A stretch of DNA of 64,000 nucleotides from Hofstenia miamia (Eukaryota; Xenacoelomorpha; Acoela; Hofsteniidae), in assembly GCA_900660155.1 (NCBI GenBank), contig CABFPE010000229.1:938099-1002098 (forward strand), written 5' to 3'. This document shows, in pieces, positions 34,601-48,700 of the stretch. Each line of letters opens with the position of its first letter. Position 1 is the stretch's first letter. The translations under genes and the position numbers were made by a program. The notes under the pieces are model-generated. The model was not told the DNA's origin. It did not search any database and saw only the letters and a list, made by a program, of their open reading frames with translations.

Positions 34601-37469
34601 CAGAGGCACCTTCTTTCCACAGAAAAAAGACAATTTTTCGCTGAGAATGGACTGCTTCTTCTATTACAAACACAGTTTGAAACTTGAACGTTAACGTTGA
34701 ATCAGCTAATATTTGCGATTATCTGAATATTTGAAATAACCAATATACGATTCTGATAGGCAGATGAATACGAGCATAGGATAGGACACTTCGTTTAATG
34801 CTCGCTTAAGTGCTTGAGTGAGGAGACACGATTTAAACTTTCCGCGAACTTTCAAAACACCCCTCGTATTTATACGCTCAGGGTCAGCTGTCTTAACATT
34901 GCTTAAAAGAATGCAAGCATATGTATATTGACTAATTACAAATGCCTTGATTCGATCTTTACTCTGTTTAAACCATTTTATTTGTTTTAGATACTGGATT
35001 CTAAGCGCCATTTACGAACCTTGCTGTTTATGAAATCTTTGTAACAGAAGTGATCTATTTTCACTCCCAAGTATGAGTACTTTACTGATTTGCTGTTTTT
35101 GGATTGGAGACATACCGTCAGAATCTTTTAGACTTATGTCTTTAGCTATTGCTAAAGCTTGGAGCGAAAATGATGAACTGAGTTTTTTTGCTTATTCATT
35201 GTTAGCATGTTTTGGTTAAAGTAACTACAGATTTTGGTTAAAGTGTTCTGCAAGTTTTTTTTGGCTATTATTGGACTCATATGTCTATTTACGGCGAAAA
35301 TGTCGTTTGCATATTGAATTAGTTCCGCAGAGACAATGTGTTGACAAATCGTTTATGTACAAATTAAAATCAATAACATTAAAAATGTTCAATGAGTTAA
35401 TAAAAAGGTCTTATGCGAATTAAAAATACAACGATGAGCAATCTATAGTAAAAATCCCGAATGAAAAAATAAATGTTACGTTGAACACGATTGGCAATGT
35501 AATAAAAAGTATAGACACTAATATAAGTATACAAGTGATGCACTGAGGTATAAAATGTCAATAACGCAATTGAGGGGGGGGGCGGCTTCAAAACTATTAA
35601 AGATAAAATAATGAGCTTTGGCACAATGAAAGATACACCTTTGAACTAAACTTCTGCCAATTTTCAAAAAAAAATTAATTGGTTTTGATTTTACGTGCAA
35701 AAAGTTATCAATTCCTGGAAAAATAAAGGTGAAAAAACGTAAATTGATCATTAAAACTAGAAGGAAACAGTTTATTTAACTTATGTGACTTCCAGTTATT
35801 GTTAAAAACTTACTCTAGCAGAAAAAGAAAAAATACGCTCAAACTCAACCAGTATTACGTAATCAGGGTAGCCACTTTCATAATTTTGAAAAATTGTAAT
35901 TTCCATAAATGAACAAAAAAATTAGAAATAAAGTAAATAAATGATTATGTTTCAAAAATCAAATACCTAGCATAATGATATAAATTAAGTCCACATTCAA
36001 GGTCAAAGTTCAAGCAAGTTAAGAAAATAATATACAATTTCACAGTGCATGACACCCCTACACATCCCAAAAGGGGATCATTTTTCAGCCCGAGGTCCAG
36101 CATCAATAACTTAGACTTTTTGCATCATAATTGCCTTACCTTCAAAACAGCACAAAATGCAAATGTCATATTTTTCTTATTTTAAGTTTGACCCCTGACC
36201 GCTGCTCTGATGGAGATATAACAATGATTTTCACCACAGACCTCCTAAGACCCTTCTTTGATAAGATAAACTATTTTGTTGCCAATATGTTATTACTACG
36301 ATGGATCCCAAAGACGATAAATCAATAAAAACTGATCCCTAACATTTTTAACAGCCCTAAAAAGGATGAATCAATAAATTAAATTGCATAAATATATCGA
36401 TATCTATCAAAATATTGACAATTTTATATGCATGTTTTTACTAAAATGAAATTACTTCAGACCCCCTGGTACAGACCCCGCTCAAAAAATTATTTATTTT
36501 TAACTTTATTTTATTCCCCGATAATTTTTAAGTAAAGTCAGAAAAAATCAGCTAAAAACTTATTTTCAAGCACATTTATGGACAAAAACAAAATGGAGGA
36601 GGGGTCCCTTCGCCCCCAGTGCTTTTAGGGTTAATATTATTGAAATATGGTAAAATAAATGTTAAAGTTTAACCTAGTAAAAAGAGAGTTCATACTCATC
36701 ATATTTCCCATTAAACTGACTGGAGCTCAAATTTCCGCTTTCCAACAGAGAACTATTGTTAAATCTACAAGGCTACACATTAATTGCATCAATTAGCATA
36801 TGATTCTTTTCAAAGTAGTGTTTCAAATTTATTCATTAAATACAAATTATGCATACACCGGGCGCGGTTTTAGGGGGGCAACCACCCCCTTCCTTTCAAA
36901 ACAATCTAAACACAATATGAAAGTGCGATTTGTTGTGAATATTGTGATGAAAAATAATTTTTTAGTGTTTTTTACAAAAGATAGAAATTATTTTTTTCAA
37001 AAATTTCCCCCTCTAGTGATAGAAGTTCATGCGTATAAATATAAACTGTAAGGTTTTTGTGAAGAACCTCAAAAATCATTGCAATTTTTGCAAAATATGA
37101 TTAGATTTTATATAACTTGCAAATAATGGTTTTATAATGATTTAAGAAAAATTTGAACTGCACACGTTCGAAATTTTCTATAAACATACATAAACTGGTA
37201 ATTTTTGGATTTACAGTCAAAAAAATTTTATGATCACATCTATTGCCTTGAAAATACAAAAATGATGAAAACCTCATGAAACAGAAAAGATAGATTGTTT
37301 CAAAAAATAATATTCAAAACGACCAATCTGTGTTCAACTTGATCTAGCTATATTCTATAACATATTGCGTCACGTAATCGAGTTGAAATTGTGTTTAGTT
37401 ACTGCTATAAGTGTTACGTTTTGTTTCAGGGGAGTTTTCCACATTACTATATTTCAATCTTTTTAAAAT

Positions 37470-37508
<39 letters not shown>

Positions 37509-39690
37509 TATATAATTAATCGACACATTTGCTTCAAACCTACTTTTATATACATAACTAATAACTACATCTAATGTACTTGAGTTTGCACAAATATTGT
37601 GCAGGCATTGTAAAACTTGCAAATGTTTAATAGCCCTTAGATTAATAATATTCTGCAAGTGAAATTTAGTTGAAAAATAATAAAATACAACACACCAAAC
37701 ATCTACCATATGTGCGATCCATGAGAAGAGACAAGATGGGAACTCAGACAAGGTAGGTTCTATTTTCAAGGAATAGAAATGAGATAGAAAATCTTCTGGC
37801 ATTTCAACTGAAAATTACATTGAAATTTACATTTTAACCATTTATTAAAAATTGATTAGTTAAATTTATATATTTAATATGATAATTTACATTAGAAAGA
37901 AAATTTATTCTAAAAATAGTGATTAGATTAGAATTTTGTTTGTACAAAATCAATAATTTTGTTACAATTTATTCCTATTTTATTGTCAAATTTCCATGAC
38001 AAAAATGTTTGGCTGCCTATCATATTGCAATAACGCTTAGCGGAAAATTTTCATCTTATATTTATAGCATCAATAGTTGGGGAAAAATGTGTAATAAAAT
38101 CGAAATTATCACTCACACAAGTAATGAATCTAATAAATAGTGCAATTAATAGCTCTCATCCGTGGTAAAAGTATGAACACAATGTATAAAAAATAAATTT
38201 TGTATAAAAATAATTTCCAATTTTATGGCATTCTCATGATCAAAAAAATGTTTATGACTAATAAATAATGGCTCTAATAATAAGTACCATACCAGAACAT
38301 TTGGTCACTTGCCTTAAGCTAAACCACAAAATTCAACGCCCCCTTAATTGAATGAGGCCGAATTTTTAGCATTGATTAACAATGCGATAACACAATTTAA
38401 TCTGAATTAAATAAAAATTAGAAAATGGCAAACATGATTATTTCACTTAGTATAGACAAACAGTTGTTATCAATTCAGACATTTATTTAATATTAGAAGA
38501 GAAACAGTGACAAATTCAACAGATGCAATATACAACGTAACAGATGGACCATATATATACCAATTACATTTTATCGCGCAACATTCCGATACGAAATAAG
38601 CCGGCAAACAAATCAAAAGTCATTGAAATAACAGTACCATTCATCAGTAGTTTATAAAAGACATTTTGTATTTACAATCAGAATAGATAAAAAGTAAAAA
38701 TTAATATATTGCAATCATATTGCATTTATAGTTGAATTTTTAAGCTACTGCGTAAGCTCTTTTGTATTTCCCTTTTTTATAAATTAATTGGTTTAGCTTT
38801 TCTTTGTTAAGAAAAATTTCCAATTTCATTCTGGGCAAAAGTTCATTCTCCTACATATTTGAGGCAACTGTACTTATAGTATTGATCAGGTCACCGCTCA
38901 AAATTCGAATCAGTTTGAAGCTTTAATAGAGAAGGCTTCCTTACTATATTAAGCTGTCAATGAATACTTCCCAATTGCAGTCAAACCTCAGAATTTGTAG
39001 TCAATTAGAAAAGCTGTTTATTGTATCACAGATAAAATTTAGCCTCAAGGGTGCCAATTCGGTACATCAGCATCCAATTTCCATCCACTATTGGAGAATG
39101 CACATGCAACACGAAATTTTTCGATTTACATTGACAAAATTTGACCTTTATTAATTAACTTTACATTGCAAATTTGTAAACATATTGTACTCGCAAAACA
39201 TTGTAATTATATCGATCATAAATTTAATATGATTTAAAACAAGAAATATAGTTTCAACTACTCTCTCCCTGACGGCAAAGTGAAAAGAAGCGGTTCACAC
39301 TTAGTACATATTTTTCCTGAAATTGCAGTGTTGAATCGCAATGATAGTATAGTCAGAAGGTATTGTGCTAAATACAGAATAGAGTGTAAGTCAATCTCGG
39401 ATAAGAAATTTGCATGCGATTTCCATTGGTTTATTTAAAAGCCAATCAATATTGTCATTGTCTTTTTGTTTGGATACATAAAGACGAAAATACGAGAACG
39501 ATTTGAATCAAAGGAAAACGCAGTGGAGTCTATCGGAAAAATCATTGAAATTCTTTCCAAAATGTGGAATTCAGCCTTTCAGAATGGTTTCGTTCGACGG
39601 TTTCAGTCCAGGGTAGCCAATAGTGCTGACTATATTACATTATGTTTTATTTGTGTTTGGAACAAATTTTATGGTGAAATAAATAAATAA

Positions 39691-39725
<35 letters not shown>

Positions 39726-42700
39726 NATATAAATTGCATGATAAAAATACTTAAAGTACATTACAAAAGCAAATTAGAATTACAAAACAGTTAAAATGTA
39801 TACCTGATGCTTTATAGATCTCCTTCAACACTCCTTGTTCACTATCCATTTCGTGAACTGTTATGTCAACCGTTCCTCCACCACAATCAACAACCATGTA
39901 TCTTGTACCTAGGCGAAATAAGTATATTTAGAAATTCAATGGCCAATTGGCAATAGAGATAGAAAAGTATGTTAAACAAGAAACAGAAAATTAAAGCAGT
40001 GAACTACATCACAATCATCATTTAACATTTATGCGAAAGTGAAAAAAATTGAAACGCAAATTATTAGCAAATGCTATGAAAATTTTCAAATTAATTTAGC
40101 TAGTATTACTAATTAAACAAATATCAATTCAAGACTATTTCTGCCTTAGCATTACATTGTGTAGCAGACAAATTCAAAAGATACGAAAGAAACTAAGTGT
40201 CGATAGGTCTTTTTCCAAGAATCACTCCGAAAATATGTTAAATTGACGATTTTTAAATTTCCATCCCATTAAAACGTTTGCCTTCCGAGCTTCAGCCTAG
40301 AAATTAAAATCACTACCAAAATTTACCCCTCACCGTCATCATACACATTTTAAACCACATTTTACAATCAGGAACATTATGAGTTGGTANACTGTAATCT
40401 TAAAAATATATTTTTAGTTACGTTAGCTGGGTTCAGAAATATGCGGTAGATCATTTTTCAAACACAAAATATCATTTGCAATAGTCCGAGGCTAAGAATG
40501 CACTTCAAGAGCATTTTAGGATCATCCATGGCAGTTCACAACATGTTGACACACTCCGACAGGTTTTACCTTTGGGATACATCACAGAAAAACCATATGA
40601 AATACTTACTTTATATAAACTAGAAAAGACAATTACGAATACATCCCATCACCTACAGTCCGATATAATTGGTAGTTTGTGAAACAGTAAAATTACGACT
40701 ACAAGACTGAATATAAGTGCAAAGGGAACCATTTCGAACATTTAAAATGCATTGACGGTGTTACAATAAATAAAGCTTTTATGTACTTCGTATTCACAAT
40801 TACTAGTACTCAGCTTGAAGGTGATTATAGTCAGGGAGTGTCTTATACCCAACATTTATAGGCACTAGAGTTCGACCTAATAATATGCCACAAATACCAT
40901 GTCAATGTGTGCTAAGAACATTATGATTATGAACGAAATAGTACAGACAAAATTTAGTTTTGCTTAGATTACATCGAGTGGAAGAAATATTTCAAGATAA
41001 ATCGATTATCATACAACTTCAAATTTCTACAAAAATTAATTCCTCCAATGTTACTTATTAACCAAAGGTTAGTGAATTATATAAATTGCATGATAAAAAT
41101 ACTTAAAGTACATTACAAAAGCAAATTAGAATTACAAAACAGTTAAAATGTATACCTGATGCTTTATAGATCTCCTTCAACACTCCTTGTTCACTATCCA
41201 TTTCGTGAACTGTTATGTCAACCGTTCCTCCACCACAATCAACAACCATGTATCTTGTACCTAGGCGAAATAAGTATATTTAGAAATTCAATGGCCAATT
41301 GGCAATAGAGATAGAAAAGTATGTTAAACAAGAAACAGAAAATTAAAGCAGTGAACTACATCACAATCATCATTTAACATTTATGCGAAAGTGAAAAAAA
41401 TTGAAACGCAAATTATTAGCAAATGCTATGAAAATTTTCAAATTAATTTAGCTAGTATTACTAATTAAACAAATATCAATTCAAGACTATTTCTGCCTTA
41501 GCATTACATTGTGTAGCAGACAAATTCAAAAGATACGAAAGAAACTAAGTGTCGATAGGTCTTTTTCCAAGAATCACTCCGAAAATATGTTAAATTGACG
41601 ATTTTTAAATTTCCATCCCATTAAAACGTTTGCCTAGAAATTAAAATCACTACCAAAATTTACCCCTCACCGTCATCATACACATTTTAAACCACATTTT
41701 ACAATCAGGAACATTATGAGTTGGTACATGATACCCCAAACAACAACTTTGTTCAAGCGAAGTGAGACGAAAAAATTGTTTTGAAATTAATAATGAAGAA
41801 AGGGTTTTTACGACACACATGCAAGACTAGCGTTAGCTTAAGATTATTAAAATGGCTTGATTATTAAAATAATAAGCAATTCGTTTGCTGCCCTTTTGCT
41901 CGAATTTCCCTACTAATGATTTCTCGAATTAAATATATTCTAAACATATTAAATTTTAAAGTAAAAAACTGAAACTGCAGTTATCGTGAAACATCGAAAT
42001 ACGACAAATTCAATTCTAACTTATCAACATTTAAAACTGGTTCTATTAATAAAAGATGTCTTGCTACGCATCTACATATAGAAACTGATCTGGAAACTCC
42101 AATATTGGGACATACATCTGCAAGACCCACGCTAACAATTTAAATATTTAAACTAGAGCCCTGCGAGTACTCAAGAGTTCTAGTCGCTCGACTCGAAATT
42201 TATGTATCTACAATTTTTTAGTCGGGTCGAGTCAATTTGAGTTATGTTAATTTGATATTGAATAGTACATTGCATGTTTCCCTATTTGAAAGAAATGTGT
42301 ATATTTTTCTAAAAAAATGATCATGACCCACTTTGGTAAGGTCATATTGTCTGGCAAATGATAATAACCAACATCAAAGTCTTTGAATTGATTGATATTG
42401 AGTTGGTAGCCTCTCAATGCTCAGTGAAAGATAAAGATTAACATAAAAATTTTCATGTTCTAGTCATTCACAAAAGCTATGGTAAAACCATTAGTTTTCA
42501 AGTTTGAAAATAAACTTTATACATTTATTCAAATGATAGTTGAAAGGCCATGCTTTCTTCAATTTAACAACATTAGCATCGGTTGGATAATATAGTATAC
42601 TATGCTATAATGTTTAATTACTAGTTAATAACCAATACAATGTAAATAGTAGAATTCATTTTTTATATTGATAAAACAGTTGACTTTTTAATAGTGATTT

Positions 42701-45700
42701 TACATTTATGATATTGATAGGATTAGGTGCGCAGTCAAAACTCGAGATTAGAAATTCGACTCGACTCGTATTTTAAGAAAATGACCTGACTCGACTCAAA
42801 TAAAAATATCCCGACTCACAGGGCCAATTGTGCGCATTTGACAATTAAATTACAACTTATATAGCAAACATTTCCTAGAGATTTTAAGAAATAGAAAATA
42901 GAGAATTTTTTCAAATTAGAGCAGTTGAAAGTGAACCGAAATTCAGCTAAATTAGTTGGGAAGTTACGAATCTACGTATTTTAATCAATGAGATGCATCC
43001 AAAGTTTGGTTCCTAATGATAATTCTAAAATTTTCAATTAGTAAATCAAAAAATTACTAAACATTTATTATTTATTGATTATTGCATAGCATTTAAACAA
43101 TTTTTGAAAAATGAATTATAATTTTTTAGTTCAGCAAGCTTAGTGAATTGTATGAAATTGCAGAGAGATATTTTGACAGGAAATATAGGTGGATGGCTAT
43201 CGCTGGTGCATAGGCGTGCTTAGACTATAGCGAACAGGAATGCAGTTAATTCCTTGGAAGCGACCAAATGTTGATTGGTTTAGCATTAGCGCGAAAGAAA
43301 CCGCGCTGTCAATCAAGATCGCACTGTGCATTCAACATTCCCGTTTGTTTGCCTGGATTTAACTAGGAATAATAAATTAACATACCTACTTAATTCTACT
43401 ATTATATTTTAACAGGAGAAACAATATCGACGCATTTAAAAGATTCCACATTTTGAATGGCATTGAATAACAGACCGTTCACACACAGACGTTATTCGAT
43501 AATTAAAGAATTCTTTAAAATCTAACAATCTTTCAAACACATAGGAAGCACATATGACTTCTTACAATTTTCAACCTGGCATTGAGGACTTAATAAATAT
43601 AAAAGAAAATCCAATGCATTTATATAATGATATCTTCATTCAGTTGTATAATTAGAGGGTTTTTATATCAATTAAATTATATTTTGCACTCTGCTAATAA
43701 TCAATAGATGTAGGCGTGAATGTTGACCTATAGAATAGAAGCTGGCAATAAACGCGAGAACAATGAAATCAAAACAAAATAATAAATTAATTTCTAATAT
43801 TCTGTTGCCCACAAGGTTATTCTTATTAACATATTTAAAAAATTCAAAAACTTTCAATTGCAGTAACCAAGTGCTACGTAAATATTTTCTTGTATATACC
43901 TATTTTTATGTTCGAAAGACCATGAGACCTCCAATAAAAAGTATTGGATACGATCCTGATATAGAATGTCTGCTTATAAATTGCTATAAAAATAACTCTT
44001 CCCTTAATTTTAATCATTGCATAAATATGCACTCTAAATTTAACAAACCAATATGACAACAATTTCATTTACCTCAATTATCATTGGTTAACTAGGACTT
44101 TTGTAGCTTTCTATAAAATGTATCAAATTTTGTCAGAAAATACAGATTGATTTGTTCAGGTGTCCCATATTTTTATTTTAGAGAAAATATTCAAAGCCTC
44201 AACACGACCATATACGTTAAAGCAATTATCATGTAATCTCTGTACATGCAGATTTGATTTTATCGAAATTGTACTACATTTTGCTGAACATGGTAGAAAA
44301 CTCAATTACGAAAAACATATTGAGAATTTTGCTTAAAGAAATATCACCAATAGTTTGATTGTCAAAATTATTACAAAAGCGCGAAATACATATAGACTAG
44401 GGCTGAGTTTGAAACAAAAATATATTCTGCTCTGTCCTCATTTGCATTTATTTTATCCTGTCCGAATTTATCCTGATTAACTGTTATATAACAGAAGGCG
44501 CAACAAATATTTTTCATGTATAATGACTTCTGCAGGAATTGTCATGGGTAACACAACTAGCAGCTTTTTATTTACAATCGCACGCAATTGCCAAAGTTTT
44601 CATCAACAAGACGCTATCATTAATTAGCTTATGATGAGCAATAAATGGACTAACACAATGTAATACAATCCCGTGACGTTGAAAAAATATGTTGTGTTGC
44701 AATATTAACCTAAGCAACGTTCACCTGCAAAAAAATTAGCCGCCAGTGCCAACGCATATTTGTCCACATGTCAAGATAACAAAATGTTGAAAGTAAACTA
44801 AAAAAGTCAAACGAGGACGCCCTTCAAAATATATTTTTTCAATCTCTGAGGCAACAAAAAAGTATTTACATTTCCATCGCTTAAGCAAAATATTTAACTA
44901 GGTACATTAGGTGCAGGTATGGCAAGCACGTTGACAGCAAACTGAGATAGAAAGGTGTGTCAATCGCATTACAACCAACAAACCAACAACTTATAAAATA
45001 GTTTTATAACTCAATATATCTTTCGTTAACAAGATTTACAGAATTGTTGCTTAAAGGAGTCAATTTCAACATCGACCCCAATGCATTAAACTTTCCGTAC
45101 ACTATAAGGACACTACATTACTGCGAAAATTTATGCAGAATGTTGAAATATTCATGGTTTTAGTATTGAATTTCTCATACAGATGTTATCCGAATTTAAC
45201 TGGATCTCAATTTTATAATACCCTCCCTGTTAGAGATGAGCGCGGTACAAGCTTTATAAAATTATTTCCACCACAAAAAAAATTGAACGCCAACCATCAC
45301 AATGTCGGTTTTTACGGCAAACCACCGCAATAAATAAATTTTTACCGCAGTATACCGCAACAATGGCGATTTTTATCTTCGTAGGAAAACAGATATTTCT
45401 GAATTGTTTTTTGGGGTTATGGATCACTCGTAGAAAGGCTTAAAAATATCTTAGTTATTTTGTCAATTAGTTCAATTTTATTAGGTGAGAATCAAATCCT
45501 CCATGAAATATGTAAAATCACTTTTAATATTTTTTATTTGAAATCTCGTAGTTTTGCTTCAGAAACAGTTTTTTGAGAAATACTTCGAGATTCTAAATCT
45601 TAAAACAAAACAGGTTATCTGTATAACTTTTATGCCACCGCAAGTTGTTTTGATTTTACCGCACCGCACTCATCTACTCCCCGTATATATTCTGCACTGA

Positions 45701-48700
45701 TTATTCTGTCCGAACTCACTAATAAATAGACTTTCACTTACTTAACACTATAATTCCTGGAATGTTGACAATTTACTACAATACACGCACAGATAATTTC
45801 ATTTTCATAAAAAATCACACAGCGTTAAAGCTGTAATTAAAAACTGCAATATTAAATGTTCTACATTAAAATCGTTCCAAAAATATAAATAGTTTTTTGC
45901 CTCAATTCATCGCATCGTTCAAGAAAAAGACTTTGTAGTCAAGTGGCAGATCCAAGTGACGGGCGGCGGCACTAGGGCGATCGACACCTTAAAACCTATG
46001 TCATCTTTAATTTTCACAATTTTTATTATCAAAAAATGCAAGATAATGGCACATGCGGCGAACAAACTGCTGCCAACAGCTCAGTGCGAATATATTGCTG
46101 CTTCATTAACAATTTTTCAATTATACGTATGCAGCGAGCGTATCGGGTTAAACAATTATTCCACTTTTTATTACCGTAAAAAATCAAACCCTAAAATTCT
46201 TTGCTGGAGGCGCTCTTGTGGTAGTTCAACTAATGATTGAAAGAATTCATAGTTAAAATCGCTTAAATGTTTTCAGTGTTAAAGAATGAAGGATAATGAT
46301 GCAAAAACATGTGCCAAGTTTATTGATCCCAGTGAAGTGAAATCAAATAAAACGCTAGATATGTTTGCTATTCTCCCTCCACACATGGCCGTTTTAATTC
46401 TTTACATGAACTACTTCAAATCGCTTATGTCATGAAACGAATAAAAAACATCCAATGAAATACCGCCATGCAAAATGAAATGTGAATTTACTTAGGGGAC
46501 TTGAAATTGACAATATCATTGATTTTTTGTTTAATAGAAGTAAATATTTTATTAATAACGCAATCATTTTTAAAAATCTCATTACAATTTTCAGGTAGTG
46601 TATAGTGTGTTACTTTGATTTTAGCCTCCAATGATAAGAGAAACAAAATTGGATAATTGGGCTAACAACGCATTCAAATGTAATAAATCATTTAAATGAA
46701 ATGTTTTGAAAAATTACAATCGCTTCCTTATTGGAAATTGCTCATATTAAATAATTATTAAGTATGTATACCGAGAAATGCACTGGATTTGCCAATTTTA
46801 AAATCCGGAATGGATTCCGCAAGTTTAATGCTATTTCAAATAATTGAAAATGAATTTTTCGGTTTTAAATAATACACAAACTTAGATAGCTCAATAGTTT
46901 GACCCTGAGCTTCATTTATTATTTGATTAAATATTCATTACCTAAAATAAAAAAAATTATTGTTCACTTAAACAAGCAAAGGAACAAAGTTGCATCAAAT
47001 TAGTATTTGAAACGTAGAAGCAACTATTGAGATTCTTTACTTATCGTAACAAAAGGTAAAAAAATTATTTCAATAAACAATTGAAATAGTACTACCAAAA
47101 TGTAAAGGTGCATTTTTTTTGCGCCGAAACATACCGTTAGTGAAAATTAAATGTTAATGTCAACATATGTTTCTATAAAGCTGTTAAATAAAGGAACCAA
47201 CGCTATTAAGAACAGCCTTATTGGTGATTGTAACAATGATGGATCTGAATGAATATGATAGAAAATAGATTAAGGGGGTGCTTTACTGACGATTTTTGTC
47301 CGGATTTTTGTGTGCTACATTGCGGATTTTTGTTTAAACAAAAATCTGGACAAAAATCTTTAGTATAGCACCCACTTTATGAAGAACTTCGTAGTTGGCA
47401 AATCATTTTCGAAGCGCTTTAAATCAATCCCAATGTGATCAGATCAATTTAAGACGTTTCTGTATAAATCACATCAAGTAAAATTACTTGACACCTTAAA
47501 ATGAAATTTTACGGAAAATGATCTTATATTATGTGAGTAAATCATATACAACAATACCTAAAATGCAAAAACTGTTTATCGTATAAAGGGAAATATATAT
47601 TTTGAAATTTATTAAATACAGTACTGGAAATATGTATTCGACCAGCTTGCCATTTTGAATAAATAATGAATATTCATTGGATAGAGTGTGCCTACAATTA
47701 TAACTAAGTGTTAATTTGATTAAGAAAGGAAAATTTGTATGTCAATACCGTAAAATATGTAGAATAACAATTGGCTATTAATTTTTAATCAAAATTAGAA
47801 AACGTGTATTGGAAAGATGTATTCGGATACCTGAAAAAATTTTAACAAATGAGCAAATCCGAAAAAAGTAAATTCAAAACAAGAAACAAATTAATAATTG
47901 ATGGAATAAAGCACTTAGGAACAAAATTATCTCTTCTGATATCTTGTAGGGTGTCCCTTTGAGCGCTCAGGATTGAAGAAAAAAGTCTTTCAATAAAGCT
48001 GTTGGGAATTGCATAAAATTTTTTCTTTATTGCACTTCACAACTCACCGTCAGTGTGAAGAGTATGCTGTCCAATTCGATATTTGACCTCTTTCCACATA
48101 TTTAATGTTAAGGTCTGGAGATTGGCCAGGCCAGTCAGGAAGGATAGCAACCCCAATATTGCAATATTGTGGAAGAAATTTTTCATTTCTTTTGAGGTAT
48201 GACATGGAGCACCATACTGCTGATATATTGATCACTTTTAAGGATTGACAGGAGTTCTTTTTCTAGAATCCGGGCATATTTAGAGTTTAGGAGAGTACCA
48301 GTGATGTGACAATCTTGCGAAATCTACACTGCCATATTTCACCACATACCATTATAGACTTCCCACCAAATTCATGGTCACTGAGTAAGTTGAGGCAAGA
48401 ATCTGAACTTCTGCTCAGTTGGTCTCTTTATCAACATTCTTTTCAATGAGAATAGCTCAAATCTTGACTCATCTAAAAATATAACATTAGACCAATCTTC
48501 AGATGAATTGTCTCTCATTAAATTGGCCCACCTCACCCGGCGTAATCTTTGCTTTGAGGTTAGAATGGCTTTCTGGTTGCCACGAAAATCCCAATTGAGT
48601 TCTTCTTCGGGATGTTTTCCACAGTTCTTGCTGTAACGAGGTGAACATCAGCCCATTCCTTGAGAAATTCCTCTGAAGTCTTACTGGCATTTCGCGTTGA

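Larger units (their letters stand above)
33450..35410 (-). pseudogene. Non-LTR reverse transcriptase relic, interrupted by a mariner
   Basis: On the minus strand from 35410, broken frames read [14 protein letters not shown] (motif C YADD changed to YAND), then [20 protein letters not shown] and [40 protein letters not shown] and the segment to 34868 follow. The sequence resumes at 33884 with [16 protein letters not shown] and near 33660 with [20 protein letters not shown] and [16 protein letters not shown], the usual C-terminal end of such proteins. The two parts flank an insertion at 33885-34866. Confidence 0.65.
31712..41155. other. Intron 5 of the HSPA12 gene
   Basis: This 9.4 kb intron holds a Tc1 relic (32460-33415), a minus-strand RT relic split by a mariner derivative (33450-35410), (AT)n tracts and a short plus-strand transposase tail (39430-39690). 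It also holds the extra copy of exon 5 bounded by Ns. The stretch 35.8-38.9 kb is otherwise featureless apart from G/C-run patches near 36050, 36480, 36610 and 36855-36885, which look like eroded repeats. Confidence 0.45.

Noticed and set aside
34706..35011. 101-codon minus-strand frame as an independent gene
   Set aside because: It is the C-terminal part of an RT relic that continues from 35410 and is interrupted by the mariner.
45956..46240. 94-codon plus-strand frame as a gene
   Set aside because: No domain is recognised. The start region (AAGTGGCAGATCCAAG) looks like an eroded MITE end, so chance or repeat-derived coding is more likely.
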